The translations under genes and the position numbers were made by a program. From assembly GCF_021018895.1 (NCBI RefSeq), contig NC_079379.1, positions 22,939,776 to 23,003,775 of the forward strand: DNA of 64,000 nt, written 5' to 3'. This DNA is from Seriola aureovittata. Its lineage: Eukaryota; Chordata; Actinopteri; Carangiformes; Carangidae. Below the pieces are notes generated by a model. It was given only the letters and a program-made list of their open reading frames with translations, ran no database searches and was not told the DNA's origin. This document shows positions 1 to 12,394 of this stretch, in pieces (positions within the stretch are counted from its first letter, which is position 1; each line of letters opens with the position of its first letter).

Positions 1-1200
1 GAAGAAGAACAAGAGAAGAAAATGTGTTGATGAGAAAGGAGTGAAAAAAAGAGAACAGCAGAGAAGTACAGAAGCAGAGGAGCAGATGTAAGATGACAAG
101 ACATGCTTTTAATCTTCTTTATAACTTCAGTGAATGATTCGAAATCTTATTACTTTTTTGTTTTATATTTTTTTCTTTCAGTCAAAGACGTTTCCAGGGA
201 CGAGTAGAGTGAGAGAGTGGGAGAAGAAAAAAAGAGAACAGATCAAATAAAAAGCTGTAAGATAATAATTTATGCTCATGTTGTTCACGCTTTGTTGTTA
301 CCTGATAAGAAATATAGAATAATTGGAGTAAATGTTCTTGTATTCAGAGTATTGAATTAAACATTAATTGTTGGGGATTCTTGATTTGCAATTAGAGCAC
401 TCCTGATTATTATGACATGGATTCAAATACAGCTGTTTTCATGAGTCTAAACCTGATCTTCATTGTGAAGTTTTACAAAATGATGAAGACACACTTGAGA
501 TGTGACTGAAAGATTCAGCCACAGCCAGATGATGGATATCAAATCAAGAATATTTTTTTCATAGACTCTCGTAAGAAACAATCAAGTAGTGAGTTGCTCT
601 GATTAGTCAACAGTATTTCACTTTGGCAGTTCTCTGTTTTGACCTGCCGACTGTGCAGCAGCCACATCGCTGCTTCCTTCTCATCAGCATCTCCACAAAA
701 TGCTTTACTGTATTCCGTGGGCTGCATCTATTATTAAATTGCAGATTCAGATTATTACATTTGCAAGATAAGTAGGTAGGAATTCATCTTGAATTTACAC
801 CAGTAACTGTGCAGTCTGGCAACATAGTGAACAAAAAAAATGAAAACACACAAGGAATAAGAGAGTTAGAGTCAAATAATTCATAAGCCACTGGTCAGTT
901 TTTGTTTCTCTCGCTCTCCACAGTTTTATCCATTTACCATAAAGGTTAGAGCTTTTAATTAAGGATCATTTTACCCTCCTGAGAACATTTTGAGTCTGAG
1001 AACCTTGTATCCCTCTACTGTAGAAATGTCATTGTGCAATGTGGCTTATGAGTCCTGGAAAGTGTTTTTTTTTTTTCTTTTAAAGACTAACAAATATTAA
1101 ATGTTGTAAAATGTGAGAATGTAGAAAGAATTTACGTAAAATAAAACAAGTTAATTTTCATGGTCGGTTGAGAAAATGTCATCAAAAATATTAGTTGAAA
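1..1200. other. No recognisable gene; AT-rich sequence
   Basis: Nothing beyond short purine-rich stretches at the start and poly-T runs. The small open frames are short and lack conserved-looking sequence. Confidence 0.6.
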
Positions 1201-2142
1201 GAATTTTGAGAAATATGCTTATTTCTTTTCTCGCAGAAAGTTGTTGATTAGTTTGATACCACACTCTCAAATCTGTCTAAAAATCAAGCTACAGCAAAGA
1301 GATGATTATTTCAGCAGGGGGGAGACCGCTCGCCTGGAGTCTTGTCATCACCCTGCCCTTCACATTTAACATATAACCCAGTTTAAACATCTTTTTTCCC
1401 CCCTTGCTTTTCACTTTCTTCTTCTGTGTCTCTCTGCTGTCTGGTGTTGGGTAGAAGGTCTTGGCTTGGTGCACAAATTTGACAGCTGAACTGTTTATGG
1501 CATCGGTATTTTGCACCAAAAAAAAGCCACTGTACTAACTGTACAAACTGTCCTGCAGCACATTTCCAAAGAAACTGCATTAAGAGCACAAGACTCAATC
1601 AGACAGTAAATGTATGAGCCATTTAATTCTCATGGGTTCTGATGCTGCGAGCAAGCCTTTCACATTATACTTGGTCGTTTTGATAAATATTATAAACCCA
1701 TGGAAATAATCAATACTTTTTATAGAAACAATGTATGAAATGATAATGTGAAAACAATGCGATAATGTGACAGAGAATTACGGCCTGACTCTCCCATGAG
1801 CTACATGGAGGTTTTTAGAGAGTTTCAGCTCATTGTCTTTTGGCAGGTGGCCAGAAACACAACTCCAAATAAATGATAGTGTTGCTCTATTTGTCACGTC
1901 TGTCCATTAAATGAGAAGCTGCGGCCAGATACAGTTACCTGGCCAAGAGAAGGTCTAGCACATAACTGCCCACAAAACCACAACTTGTCAGTCACTATAT
2001 ACAATAGCCATTTCGCCTGCTGCTTCCAATCTTTCTGCTAAGCAAAGCTAGCTGTCTCCTGGCTGTAGCTTCATATTTACTCATCGTCTCAGCCTTTTCA
2101 CAGAGAAGATAAAAAGCGTCATTCCCAAAATGTCAAACTAAC
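1201..2142. mobile_element. Long-armed MITE-like dispersed repeat
   Basis: The left arm (about 1201-1295) and right arm (about 2030-2142) are imperfect inverted copies of each other: left reads GATACCACACTCTCAA then AATCAAGCTACAGC, and the right reverse complement contains AAATATGAAGCTACAGCCAG. The interior keeps GCACATAACTGCCCACAAAACC, part of a fish repeat I recognise. A second copy lies at 22240-22652 and shares the CCCAAAATGTCAA end. It has no coding capacity and is probably a nonautonomous DNA transposon. Confidence 0.65.
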
Positions 2143-3352
2143 ATAGAAAAGGTTCACTGTAATAAAAGACAGTTGACTCCAGTTAGACCTGGTTTTGATT
2201 TGCTGTGTTGGCATGCAGTCTCAGGGCATCACAGCTTGTCCTGTCTTGTGTTTGAAGCATCAAACATCATTCGCTGAACCTTTTCTTTTTGTTACAGTAT
2301 TAAAATGCTGTTTAGCACTGATAGTTATTACCCAATTTATCTTCCCATTCCCATTAAAGAGGACCTATTACGCTTTTCTGAGTTTTTTAATTCTTATAGT
2401 GTGTTATATAGGTTTTTTGTGCATGTAAATGGTCTCCAGAGTCACAGGGATCACTGTTTACACCAAAGGGAGAAACTGTCAGGATAAAAACCAGATTTTC
2501 TCCTTTGTATGAAAGACCTCGTTGGGAGTCCAGCCATTACTTCCTTGTCCTATCGACGTCAATACGCTTGATGCTTCATTTTCCCAACGGTTATTTCTGT
2601 ACTTCACACTCAGGCTCACAGTCTGTCAGTCCGCATTGTTATTGTGGATTTGTGATGTTAACCACGTTACTGCGACCTGATCACGTTAGTAAAAAGCAGC
2701 AAAGCGAAGATATAAATGCTTGAACGTTTGTCAGTGTTGACATGCTGTACCTCGTTAGCTCAGATAAATTATCCACAGTTTAACCGCTGAGTTAGTTTTT
2801 CAGTAACTATGCTTTGTAACAATGCTCACTTAAGTTTAATTCATTCAGATTTACAAGCATCGTAAACCAGCAGGAGATGAAGCGGCGGAGACTCCCCACC
2901 TGTCGACCCACCTGTTCCTCCATTATTTATATTCCTTTAGTCTGGAAGTGTCCACACTTGAAAAATCAACAGGGTTTCTCATAAAAGTATTCCAAGTTAT
3001 GAATAATGTCATCTGAAGTCTTTGCAGACTGTCCAGTGTCTTGATTCACAGCACTCTTCATATTTCTCTCTCCTTCCGGCTGCCTGACACTGGGTACGCT
3101 TGTTTTATGCTCCAGTCCAGCTTGTGAAGGTGGAACAGGTCCGTCTGTCTTCTGGTTCAGAATCAGACTCTTGCTCAAAACTATAAACAGGACTAAAGCC
3201 ACCACAACCATTTGTTTACACAAGATGTGCGGAAGGTATCGTTGCCATGGTAGTTGCAGGCAAACTGACCAATCAGAGCACACTGGCCGCTGATTGTTTA
3301 GCTTCAGAGGGAACAGAGCGTTTCAGACAGAGGGTGAATAGAAGACAGTAAC

Positions 3353-3362
3353 AGATGTACAG
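3353..3362 (+). repeat. SINE target-site duplication, left copy
   Basis: AGATGTACAG, matching 3576-3585 exactly after the SINE A tail. Confidence 0.9.
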
Positions 3363-3575
3363 GGGCGTCGTGTAGCGTAGTGGTCTAAGCAGGCGCCCCA
3401 TGTGTAGAGGCTACAGTCCTCGCTGCAGTCGGCCCCGGTTCGAATCCCGCATCGGACGGCCTTTCGCTGCATGTCATTCCCCCTCTCTCTCTGCCTCCCC
3501 GTTTCCTGTCACTCTCCACTGTGCTGTCCATTAAAGGCATAAAAGCCCCAAAAAATATACTTTAAAAAAAAAAAA
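3363..3575 (+). mobile_element. tRNA-derived SINE
   Basis: The head resembles a tRNA gene: box A-like TAGCGTAGTGG at 3372-3382 and box B GGTTCGAATCC at about 3437-3447. A body with CATTCCCCCTCTCTCTCTGC and CATTAAAGGCATAAAAGCCC follows, and it ends in a long A tail. It is bounded by 10-bp direct repeats AGATGTACAG at 3353-3362 and 3576-3585, a perfect target-site duplication. That shows a retroposition event into the older TTAA element. Confidence 0.92.
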
Positions 3576-4355
3576 AGATGTACAGAAGAGGAAAAATTAA
3601 GTCGTTTCAGAACATTAATCAATTATTTTAGTAGACGCCAAGAATGAAATAATTAACACTGAAAATGGCCATAATAGGTCCTCTTTAAGAAGTGTCTGTA
3701 ACAGTGCTGTTGACAACCTGATTTACTACTACAATTTCAGAGAAAGGTGAAATATTGAGGCGTTAAAAAAAGAAAAGGAAAGAGGAAAAATACAACATTA
3801 GGATCCAGTGTGTGGAAAGACCTGAGAAAAAGCTGCACAGAATCTCACCTTTGCTTGGTGATATATTGAGTTTTGATTTGATTTTCTCCCCGTTCCAGGT
3901 ACAGCTATAACTTCAGATATTACTTAAGCACTGAGCCGTTAACCTCTGTGCTGCACACTGTCAGGTTATAACACAATCCAATACTGGAGAGTGTGCTGCC
4001 TATAAGTAACATCTGACATGTTAGAGATGTAGCTTCCTGCTCAGGGGAATGCTCTGCAAGTTTGCTATGAGATATGAGTTTACAACCATTACATGCAGAG
4101 ACTGTAAATGTACATTTGGGGATCAGGTAGTATAGAGGATGACCAGATTTTTTTTTGACTCTTTATGAGTCTCACTGTGAAAGTTTCTTTTCTTTCATGT
4201 TTTACAGGATTATAGTCTTAGGGCCAGACAAAATGCTGCTCTTATGTCTTCTGAATAGACCATCAACTGATGAGGATGCTGAGTTGTTGCCAGGAACTTT
4301 TAGCTACAGTTTCGTCAGTTATCATACGGATATTGTCATCAACTTTTAACTTTAA

Positions 4356-5082
4356 AGGTCCCATATTTTACACTATTCTGGTGTCTCATTTGAAGTTTTG
4401 ATACCCATAAGAAGAAATGTGGGCTCTGTGAACATTTTTAAATGACAGCTGAAAACCTATTTATTTAATTTAACTTTTAATTAATGTTCTCATATTTATC
4501 TATTCTCACTGGTGTCTGTTTTTATTTTCATTTACAAATTTTTTTATCATCTATTTTCTTTCTATTGTCTAATTTCATTGTCCCTCTACTCGCCCTTATT
4601 GTATTGTACTATTTAATTTGCTATTGTAAAGCACTTCACTTTGAGCTACATTTCTTGTATGAAAATTACTCTATAAATAAACTTTATTATTATTATTATT
4701 ATTATTATGGTTTTAAGTTAAAAAAAACATCTCAATGTAGTTTTACATCTCCTCTCTTAGGCTTCTCTCAAGCTGTTTTCTGAGTGAAACAATAAGAATA
4801 AAGCAGATTTCAGGTAAAACACAAACAAATCCTGCACGGTTGGATGATGGGTCCAGGTGGGCGGGGCTTGGGGCATGGCTGAGGGCAGTGACTGCTTAGT
4901 TGTGACATCACAAAGTACCAGAAGTCCTGACGGCTGGTTTTAAGGCTCAGTTTCTGAATACAGGCTGTGTGCATTTCTCTGTGGACTGAGGCTTTGATAC
5001 TTTCACAGTATTAATATAGAAGCTAGAGCTGATCTATAATCACACTACACATGGAAATCTACCTTTATACAATATGGGACAT
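4356..5082. mobile_element. Second TTAA-flanked MITE-like element
   Basis: The ends AGGTCCCATATTTTA (from 4356) and TACAATATGGGACAT (to 5082) are inverted repeats with two mismatches. Each abuts TTAA (4352-4355 and 5083-5086). The overall plan matches the element at 2358-3684, but the sequence is a different family. The interior holds a LINE tail at about 4430-4708. Confidence 0.65.
4430..4708 (+). mobile_element. 5'-truncated LINE 3' end (L2-like)
   Basis: The sequence ends TGTAAAGCACTTCACTTTG, then TTGTATGAAAATTACTCTATAAATAAA and an ATT microsatellite. This is the usual 3' terminus of fish L2-like LINEs with a simple-repeat tail. Only the 3' untranslated part is present. It interrupts the TTAA element. 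Confidence 0.6.
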
Positions 5083-5089
5083 TTAAAAA

Positions 5090-7065
5090 TTCAGTTCGTG
5101 TTTTCTGTCAAGTTTTTCCCAGAGTTAGCATCAGAAAGCTAATTTCAGCTGCTTGCAACAGCTGTCATTATTTAAGTTGTTATAGCTAGAAATGAGAATC
5201 CTGTTTGGCAGGAATCACAGCAACATGGTGTAAACATGTATCTTTTAAAGGCCATGCTCATTTCACAGATTTCAAAGAATTTCATCACTTGACAGTTAAA
5301 TTGACCAAAAGGCCAATCCCTCAAAACTGATTTACGTTTCTTTAAGTAGTTGATTAATCAATTTGACAGCATGTAGGAGTTATGAGCCATTTTTTTTTTT
5401 ATCCTGCTGTAGCAGTAGGTTGGACGTATATGCATGAAAGTGATCAACAACTCCCTCCTACTGAAATACTGAGTTGTGGAGCTTGTGGTTTTAGATTCAT
5501 CAATAAGTCAGGATTTGTGAGCGTTTCACCGCATAAAACAGGGAAGTTAAAAGTCCTGCAGTCAGGTGCTGAGAGAGCATCTTCCCTATGGTGAGTTTCT
5601 TTTTGGATGCAGCATGGTGGCGGAGGTGGAAGGGTGGGGGGGTGGAGGGGTGAGCAAGGTTTCCTGCAGTGTTGGACAATAAAGTGAATCTTGAAGGATG
5701 TGGGGTGAGATGCGGTGTGGAGGAGGGGGTGGTGGGTTGTCTGAGGGGATCGATTGATCACCCTCCAGCAGACGCCGCAGGCCTGACCACACGGAAGCAA
5801 ACAGTGTGAAGTTGAGCAGAAAAATCATCAATAGAAAAAGATCAATAGATGGAGGGTGATGATTTGAAAGCAGTGGCCAATCCTGGACATGGAGCGGGGA
5901 GGCGGAACAGCTAAAGACTTACATGCTCTGTGTGCTCTGGGATGTTGAATATTTTCTTTACTGCAGCAGACTGTTCCATCAGGTTTTGGATTTCATGTCC
6001 ATGTTTTTTTTTTTTTCCACCCTCCCTTCTTCATTCTGTTTCTGCAGTCTCTACAAAAACCTGAATCCCTCAGAGTATTGAACGCAGCATTGTTTCAGAA
6101 CAGTGGTTAAACAACTACGATCAGTCATCAGCAATTAAAAATATGCATAACGGATATTTTTCCTTCATTGATCAAACCATCAATACACAGCTTCACTTAT
6201 CCAATTATCAACACAACCCTATCAATCTGTTGGAAAACTAATGACATCTCCTACCACAATCCTTCCTCTTCATTCTTCCCCCCTCACTATCATCTACATG
6301 TAATTGTGAGAAGCCTACGGTCCGTGTGAGGCTTTTGTTTGCTGACTTGAAAGATGATTTCTGATTTTAATTCGTCTTATGAACTTACGTTATGGATTTT
6401 AGCAGAGGGCTTGTGTGAAGTTATTTATCTGGAACTGTCTTATCATATACACTGCTGACGCTGCGCTGCTGTCTTCCCACGTTCGTGAAGTGGTGTGGTC
6501 ACTTTTTATTAATTTATATTTTATTTTTTTGTGAGTTGAATGAATCCAAAACCGAGGACTGATTTCACACTCTGACACCCTCTCACATCTGAAGACAATG
6601 TGTTTTTAAACCACAGAGTTTTGCGTCTCACACTATAAGATTTTTCAACAAGCGTAGTGAATCTACCTGAGCACGTCTCATGCAGGTGAACTCTCATGGC
6701 TGCCTTCAGGACGTTGTTGCTGCACCTGTAAAACTAATCCTTACTCCAAGTTCTCTGTCGCCCCCTGCTGTCTTGCTTCTTTAATTCCTCATGGCGTTTG
6801 CAAATGCTTATGCCTTTGTACAGCCTTATTACCATGTGTATCTCTGTAGATTATTGTTTGGATATTAAGATTTATTGATTAATGTGTTCCATATTTAGTT
6901 TTAGCTGATAGCTTTTGAATGTTCAGCTGTGTTTTCTGTTTCTCCCTTTCACCAGTGTGTATCTGTTGATCTTGGTGGCGAGCTACTGCCGTTACAGCGA
7001 AAAATTTAATTGTGTTGAATTGAGTTTAATTATCACTAACTTATATTTGAACATATTGTGTTAAC
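5090..7065. other. Intergenic, no gene seen
   Basis: G-rich and C-rich low-complexity sequence at 5610-5740 explains the proline-rich minus-strand frames there. Nothing else is recognisable. Confidence 0.6.
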
Positions 7066-7069
7066 ATAT

Positions 7070-7370
7070 GATAAGTGTAGGTCATCCACATTTTGGCTCA
7101 AACACTTATTATCATGCTAACTAATGCTAGTTAGCCATAAACACACAGGCCAGTAGGAATGTCATTATTTTGCAGTCATTGAATACCAAACCCAAAAATG
7201 TAAATGTCATGGTGGCCCTGTGAGTAAAGTAAAACTCAGGGCATCACCAGAGTCTGCAGCATTCATCTGTGGTGGACTACGAATGTCTGAACAAAATTTC
7301 TGTGCAATCCGTCCAATGATTACTGAGATATTTCAGTCTGGAAACAAAGCGGCGAACCAGCTGCTGACAC
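7070..7370 (+). repeat. Dispersed fish repeat, family with ATTTC..GCAATCCGTCC
   Basis: Contains AAATGTAAATGTCATGGTGG, then CATCACCAGAGTCTGCAGCATTCATC, GAATGTCTGAACAAAATTTC and GAGATATTTCAGTCTGG. The same order of motifs recurs at 28590-28870 and, inverted, at 29945-30070 and 44445-44560. Noncoding and diverged. Confidence 0.65.
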
Positions 7371-9055
7371 CCACCAACACTGACATCATGTAGTATATAT
7401 ATAAATGACGGTAGCGTAGCTGAAAGAGGAGGAGCTAATGTCCGTCTGAAGTGTATGTTGATTAGAGGCACAGCTCTCTTGTATAAAGAAAATTGCTTTG
7501 AAAAGAGCAAGAGTAGAAACATCGACAAATCAGCTCAGATTAATGATGATTTAAAACACAAAAAACACGTTCTTTGACCACTTTCCAAAACGTCCTGAGC
7601 TCTTCTTTTTATTGGCCCATACATATGCTGCGTTAAATGATGATAAAAAATCACCACAATAAGATGATGGGCAGAGAAGACACTGGTGTGAATGAGCTGT
7701 CATGCCGTGTCTCCCTCCTAAGTCTTCCACAGGACTGATTTATTGAACTGAAGACAAGCCTTCGCCATGTCTCTCTTTTTAAATCACTTTCTTCCACTCA
7801 ACACTTTCAGAAAGAGTGCCAGACCAGAATTTACTGTCTGTCTGCCAACCTGACCTCTTTTATATTCATCTGTGATCCACCTTTATCTCCTCAGGCAATT
7901 TTCTCTTTTGGGCTTTAAGCTTTTTTACCCACTTCCTCTTCTTTGACTTTGTTTTTTCATTGTCATTTTAAGCAGCCATCCTGCCTTTGTTCTCTTCAGC
8001 CATTGTTTTTGATATGATTTTCCTCCGGCTACCATTTTTATGCTCCAAAAAACCCCAACTGTGAAGTTTGCATTTCACAGTGAATTCCCTGAGTGGCTAC
8101 TGCTATACAAGCTGAGAACCTTGCATTCAAGCGCTGCTCTTTGTGGTCACTATAGTGGTCACTTTATCTCAGGTAGAAATGGGAGGTTTTCTTCAAGCCC
8201 TGTTGGCCTGCAGTGAAGGAGGCAGCCCTTTTATCTAGCAGCAGAGTGCAAATACCTCTCAGCCACACTGATCTCTGATGCACCACTGAGTCACATAAGA
8301 ACAGTCATTTTACCAGCTGCCAATAATAAGCTACTTTAAACACAACAGCTTTGTTTCACAAGTTGTTTTCTCTCAAGTTTGTGGTACGCACGGTTTGTAG
8401 TCCAAAGAACGTATCTCCAAACTGGGGATGGGAACGAGTAATAGATTAATCAATTGCTTATCAGACACTTACCTCACCAATCTTTTTTTTTCTTTACCCT
8501 ACTTCAATCTTTTTTCCTTTAGTATACTGCATATGCAACCTGGTCTCACTGCAATCGATTGATAACTGTACATGGACATGAATTTTTCTTTTCTTTCACA
8601 ACAGCGAGACTTTTAAACGATTGTATTTCAATTTGCCAGTGTCATGCAATTTTATGTATTGATTCGTATCCATTGTATTTTTTGCGGTCATGTATCATTG
8701 GTGTGTGAATGTGAATGTGTTTGGTAGAAAAGAGCTTCATGTGCAGGTGTAACCAGGGTAGTTAAACCCCAGATTGCTATTATGTTACTGTCCCTTTAAA
8801 TGGGTTTGATAGATTGTAGCGCTCTGCTCAGTGCGCAAAAAAGTGCGCAGAGTGGCACTCTTACTCTAAAATAAACATCTTTTTTTTTTTTTTTTTGTTG
8901 ATGTTGTTGTTGTTGTTCTTCTTCCCTCCATGAGATGCAGCCCTGCAAAAGATAAGGAGCTACCTGCTGGATTTAGCCAAAGCTAGAGCTCGATGACAAA
9001 TAAATTGTAAGTTTATGTTTGATGCTGAGCACAACAGGAGTTGATGAAGGAGCTG

Positions 9056-9063
9056 TGACGTCA
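9056..9063 (+). promoter_or_regulatory. Perfect CRE motif TGACGTCA
   Basis: A full palindromic CREB/ATF site in intergenic sequence, 38 bp upstream of a strong splice-donor-like CAG|GTGAGT (9099-9107). It may mark an unannotated transcript start; see the candidate exon at 9555-9708. Confidence 0.35.
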
Positions 9064-9554
9064 CCTATGGACGCTTAGAGCTGCGAACATTTGATACCCA
9101 GGTGAGTTAGCGTTTGTAACTCATTGTCTGCTGCTTTAGCAGGAAATGATGCGTGCAGATGAAAAGAGTAAAATAAAAGCTCGGGGTGATTATAAAAGGG
9201 GATAAAACTTTTGTCATGAGTGTGAGATAATTGTTTCGTGTGTTTTATGACTCCTGTTCAGACATTATTCAGGTAAATTGTGGTGTCTCTTGAGCTTAAT
9301 GGAGTGCACCACTTGATGTGGTGTGCTAGCATTGAGGTTAGCATAACCTTTCATGCTGCTAAGCTTTCTGTATGTGAGCTATGTATGAAGTCTGCTGAAA
9401 TCATGTTTGAGTACATTAAATAGTTTGAGTTAATGTTCTTTACTTTGAGTTGTATTATGTTACATTTGTTTGAGTTAATGAAAAAACAGCAGTGACTTTA
9501 TTGAAGCAGATCTCTCAGATAATTATTGAGGACTTGTGAATCATTTTCCTGCAG

Positions 9555-9708
9555 GTTGTGTAGGCTGCTTTTGAAGAGATCTTCTGTTGGAAGTAGAGCC
9601 ACCGTCTGTCCTCCGTCGTCCATCCACATATCCATCTCAACTGCCGTCTCACCGTCCTCCCAGGAAGCCTCCATCTCCACTCAGCCATCAGTCATCAGCT
9701 CAAAGCGG
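9555..9708 (+). ncRNA. Candidate exon of an unknown transcript
   Basis: It is preceded by an acceptor-like CATTTTCCTGCAG (ends 9554) and followed by GTAGGA (9709). The interior is locally more GC-rich and does not look like a repeat. Both strands are open across it: the + frame is Ser/Thr-rich, and a minus-strand 60-residue frame (9498-9680) ends just before AATAAAG. I do not recognise a product. It could be a noncoding exon, a coding exon on either strand, or chance. Confidence 0.2.
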
Positions 9709-10384
9709 GTAGGACATTATGAGTGCACTCATTTATTTTCATTTTATTTGCTTATTCGTTGAACTTTGAAGGGGTTACTGAGATCTCCGTGTTTTGTATT
9801 TACCTGTTTTTGCTTGTTTTGGGTCAACAAGGTTAAAAGAGAAGCATTGAATGTGTACAAGGGTTTTTGTACTGTCATTATTATTTATGCTTGTTGGCGG
9901 GTAATCTGGTTTAATTTCCTTCCAATATATTTTTAGCTGAACTAAGAAAGTGTATTTTTGTGACTTTAAAGTGACCAATTGATTATAATTAATTACCTTA
10001 ACTAGATCCAGTCAGTTGCTGCGTGTGTGTTTGTTGAGGTGGATGTTTCACGTCTACTTTACAGTTTAGACGAGTAATTTAGAGCCAATCTCCTCATCGA
10101 ATCTAGATTATAAATTGCTGCTGAAAACGCCTTGACGCCAACGATGGTTTCTCTCGTTCACTGCTTTAATTGAGCTCTTTTATTGAATGCGACTCAACAG
10201 CGTGTCCAGTTTTATTTGCATATCAGGCGAATGATAAATGGCCGTAGCTGGGTGAAAGCCTCATATTTTCAGGGTGGTTGACTTTAAAAATGCCAAGCTG
10301 ATAGATGTATTAGATTGTCTCAATTTTCTGCAAGTCCTCCCATGACCTTTCTGTACGAAGCTTTGCAGTAAGTATTCTATAAGG

Positions 10385-10470
10385 ACATACATGACCGCCC
10401 CTGTGCCTTAGTTAGCAGACTGCATAGCATTCACGCTCAGTCCTTACCACGGTGTTGCAGGTTCGAATCC
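10385..10470 (+). repeat. Possible decayed tRNA-derived SINE head
   Basis: A perfect box B GGTTCGAATCC (about 10460-10470) follows a box A-like TTAGTTAGCAGACTGCATAGC by about 40 bases. The rest does not fold as an intact tRNA in my reading, so a SINE relic is more likely than a tRNA gene. Confidence 0.35.
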
Positions 10471-10946
10471 AGAATTCCTGTCTGGCAGTTTGGCTGGTAA
10501 AGAAGAAACTTCTGGTCCTGCAAGTGAAACAAGAGCCAGTAAAAACTCATGATTCTTCATTTATTCCTGTATTTTTTACTTTATCTAACACAATTTTTTA
10601 ATGTCACATGTAACAGCACGTACCGTCATACAAAATGTAGTGGTAGCATGTGGTGGTTATTTGTAACGTCACATGTAAGACACACTTGGTTTGAAGTAGA
10701 TTTTAAGAGCCTCACGCCGGCAGAGTTACATTCTTCCAAAGCCAAGACATTGACAACTATAGTGAAAGGTGTCCGTTTATGTAATATTGCTGGTATGATG
10801 TCAACATGACATCATCAGGTCTTTTCTCTGTCTATTTTTACTGTGTGTGAAATGGGCAAGTCGCCAAAACTGTACATCACGCAACACAGGTGGTGTGTGT
10901 CCTCTCGAACCCGGCGCCGACATGAAAACCCAAGTTGTTTTGCAGC

Positions 10947-10952
<6 letters not shown>

Positions 10953-10982
<30 letters not shown>
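10953..10982 (+). repeat. (CA)n microsatellite
   Basis: About 14 CA units flanked by CCCACCCA. Confidence 0.95.
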
Positions 10983-10999
10983 TGCCACGCATCCTGTGT

Positions 11000-12390
11000 G
11001 TTCCTGGCTTTATGTGTCAGGGAAGTGAGACCTCAGACAAGCAATTACTAAGCTTCTGACCCTCGCCATATACTGTAGGTCAGTCGCATCAAAGTCAGAG
11101 GAAGCACGGGGACGATAAAGTGGGATGGGGGAAATGCTGTCGCATCGCAGCGAGGAACATTATTTTGAAAGCCTGCAATTTTGTTTTCTTTGTAAGGCCC
11201 CTCTTAGAACTGGAAGATAGCTAGAATTACAATTTATGGGAATGTGGAGTCCTTTTTGATATAACTCTTGATAGTACACTCAGGATGTACATTTGAAACA
11301 TGAAAAGTGGTGCACACTTTTGAATAATGTAGTTTCAGGCACGTCTGCTTCCAAAACTCTCTTCTGCAGAGTTGTTTTGTGAACTAAAACATCACCAGCA
11401 GCAAAAACTAGAAGAAATGGAGACACACAGTATATCAGCTCTCAGCAGACAGGAACTTTTACACATTCTTGAACGTGGAAGATGTTTTTTGTGGACGTCT
11501 GGACCGGACTCTGGGCTGTCCCTGGGCAATCGCCGCTGACCGTGTTCTACTTTCCTGCTTTGTGATGATTCAGGTCTCTCGCTGAAGGCTGGCTTTGGCA
11601 ACAAATCAGAGGAAAACATGGCCTGTTTTAACCAAGAGAGCAACACACATGCGTGTCTGAGCGGTGTGTGCGTTGACCATGGGAATCAGAGCTTCGATTA
11701 CAGTAAAAACAGTCAGTTTAAGAGCAGTATGGTGTCCAGCTCGGTGTGTGTGGTAACACTTTGGTACAACAGGTATATTACAGGTTGTCCTGACGTGAAT
11801 CCTGACAACTTGTCATGAGCTGTGACGAGGGTCACGTGTCTCTCTATGAATCAGCATGTCTGTGTCGGTGTCAGTCAGTGAAGCTGTGTTGTGGCGTGGT
11901 GCGTAAATTGGTTCGCTGTCACAGTGTGAGAGATAGGTCGTTTTACGGCTCAGTAATTCTAATCAGTCAAAGCAGGAATGACACGTGTGGACAGAACAAG
12001 CCCAACAAAGCAGCAGGCGAGGCACTTTAAATGAAACGGCATTGATTCTATAAATCTGATGATGAACTGCACAAAGACACTTTGGTAATAACCATGTGAA
12101 TTTGAATCAGTCTTTATATTTACGGTTGAATTAAGCTTCGTCTTACATTTTGGTCTTAAACAAGAAAATGACATTCCAACAAAAAAAGAAGCTGTTTATC
12201 TTGTTAAATATGACTGGAATGGTATTTGATGATTTCAGCACAGGAGGCCCGGAGTGTTCAATATTAGGGGAATTAAAAAGAACACATTATGAAATAAATT
12301 ATCAGCTGAATAAATTGTGTAACATGTAGAACTGAACCAACAAATCTGTGAAATAACTGGAGAAATTCCTAAAACTCAGCATAGGTGGAA
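11000..12390. other. Intergenic, no gene seen
   Basis: Short overlapping open frames on both strands at 11392-12174 show no domain. None has both start context and conserved-looking sequence. Confidence 0.5.
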
Positions 12391-12394
12391 AGTT

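Larger units (their letters stand above)
2358..3684. mobile_element. TTAA-flanked nonautonomous DNA transposon
   Basis: Perfect 13-bp terminal inverted repeats, AGAGGACCTATTA at 2358-2370 and TAATAGGTCCTCT at 3672-3684, are each flanked by TTAA (2354-2357 and 3685-3688). TTAA target duplication is typical of the piggyBac and Kolobok superfamilies. The AGAGGA end looks somewhat closer to Kolobok, but that is weak. The interior has no transposase. A 105-residue minus-strand frame at 2966-3283 has no recognisable domain. A SINE is inserted at 3363-3575, so this element is older. Confidence 0.75.

Noticed and set aside
2966..3283. 105-residue frame inside the TTAA element as its transposase
   Set aside because: Far too short and without a DDE/DDD-type block; the element looks nonautonomous.
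3366..3450. tRNA gene
   Set aside because: Boxes A and B are present but the body, A tail and target-site duplication show it is a SINE.
5444..5831. Proline-rich 118- and 81-residue minus-strand frames
   Set aside because: They arise from G-rich low-complexity DNA with no other coding sign.
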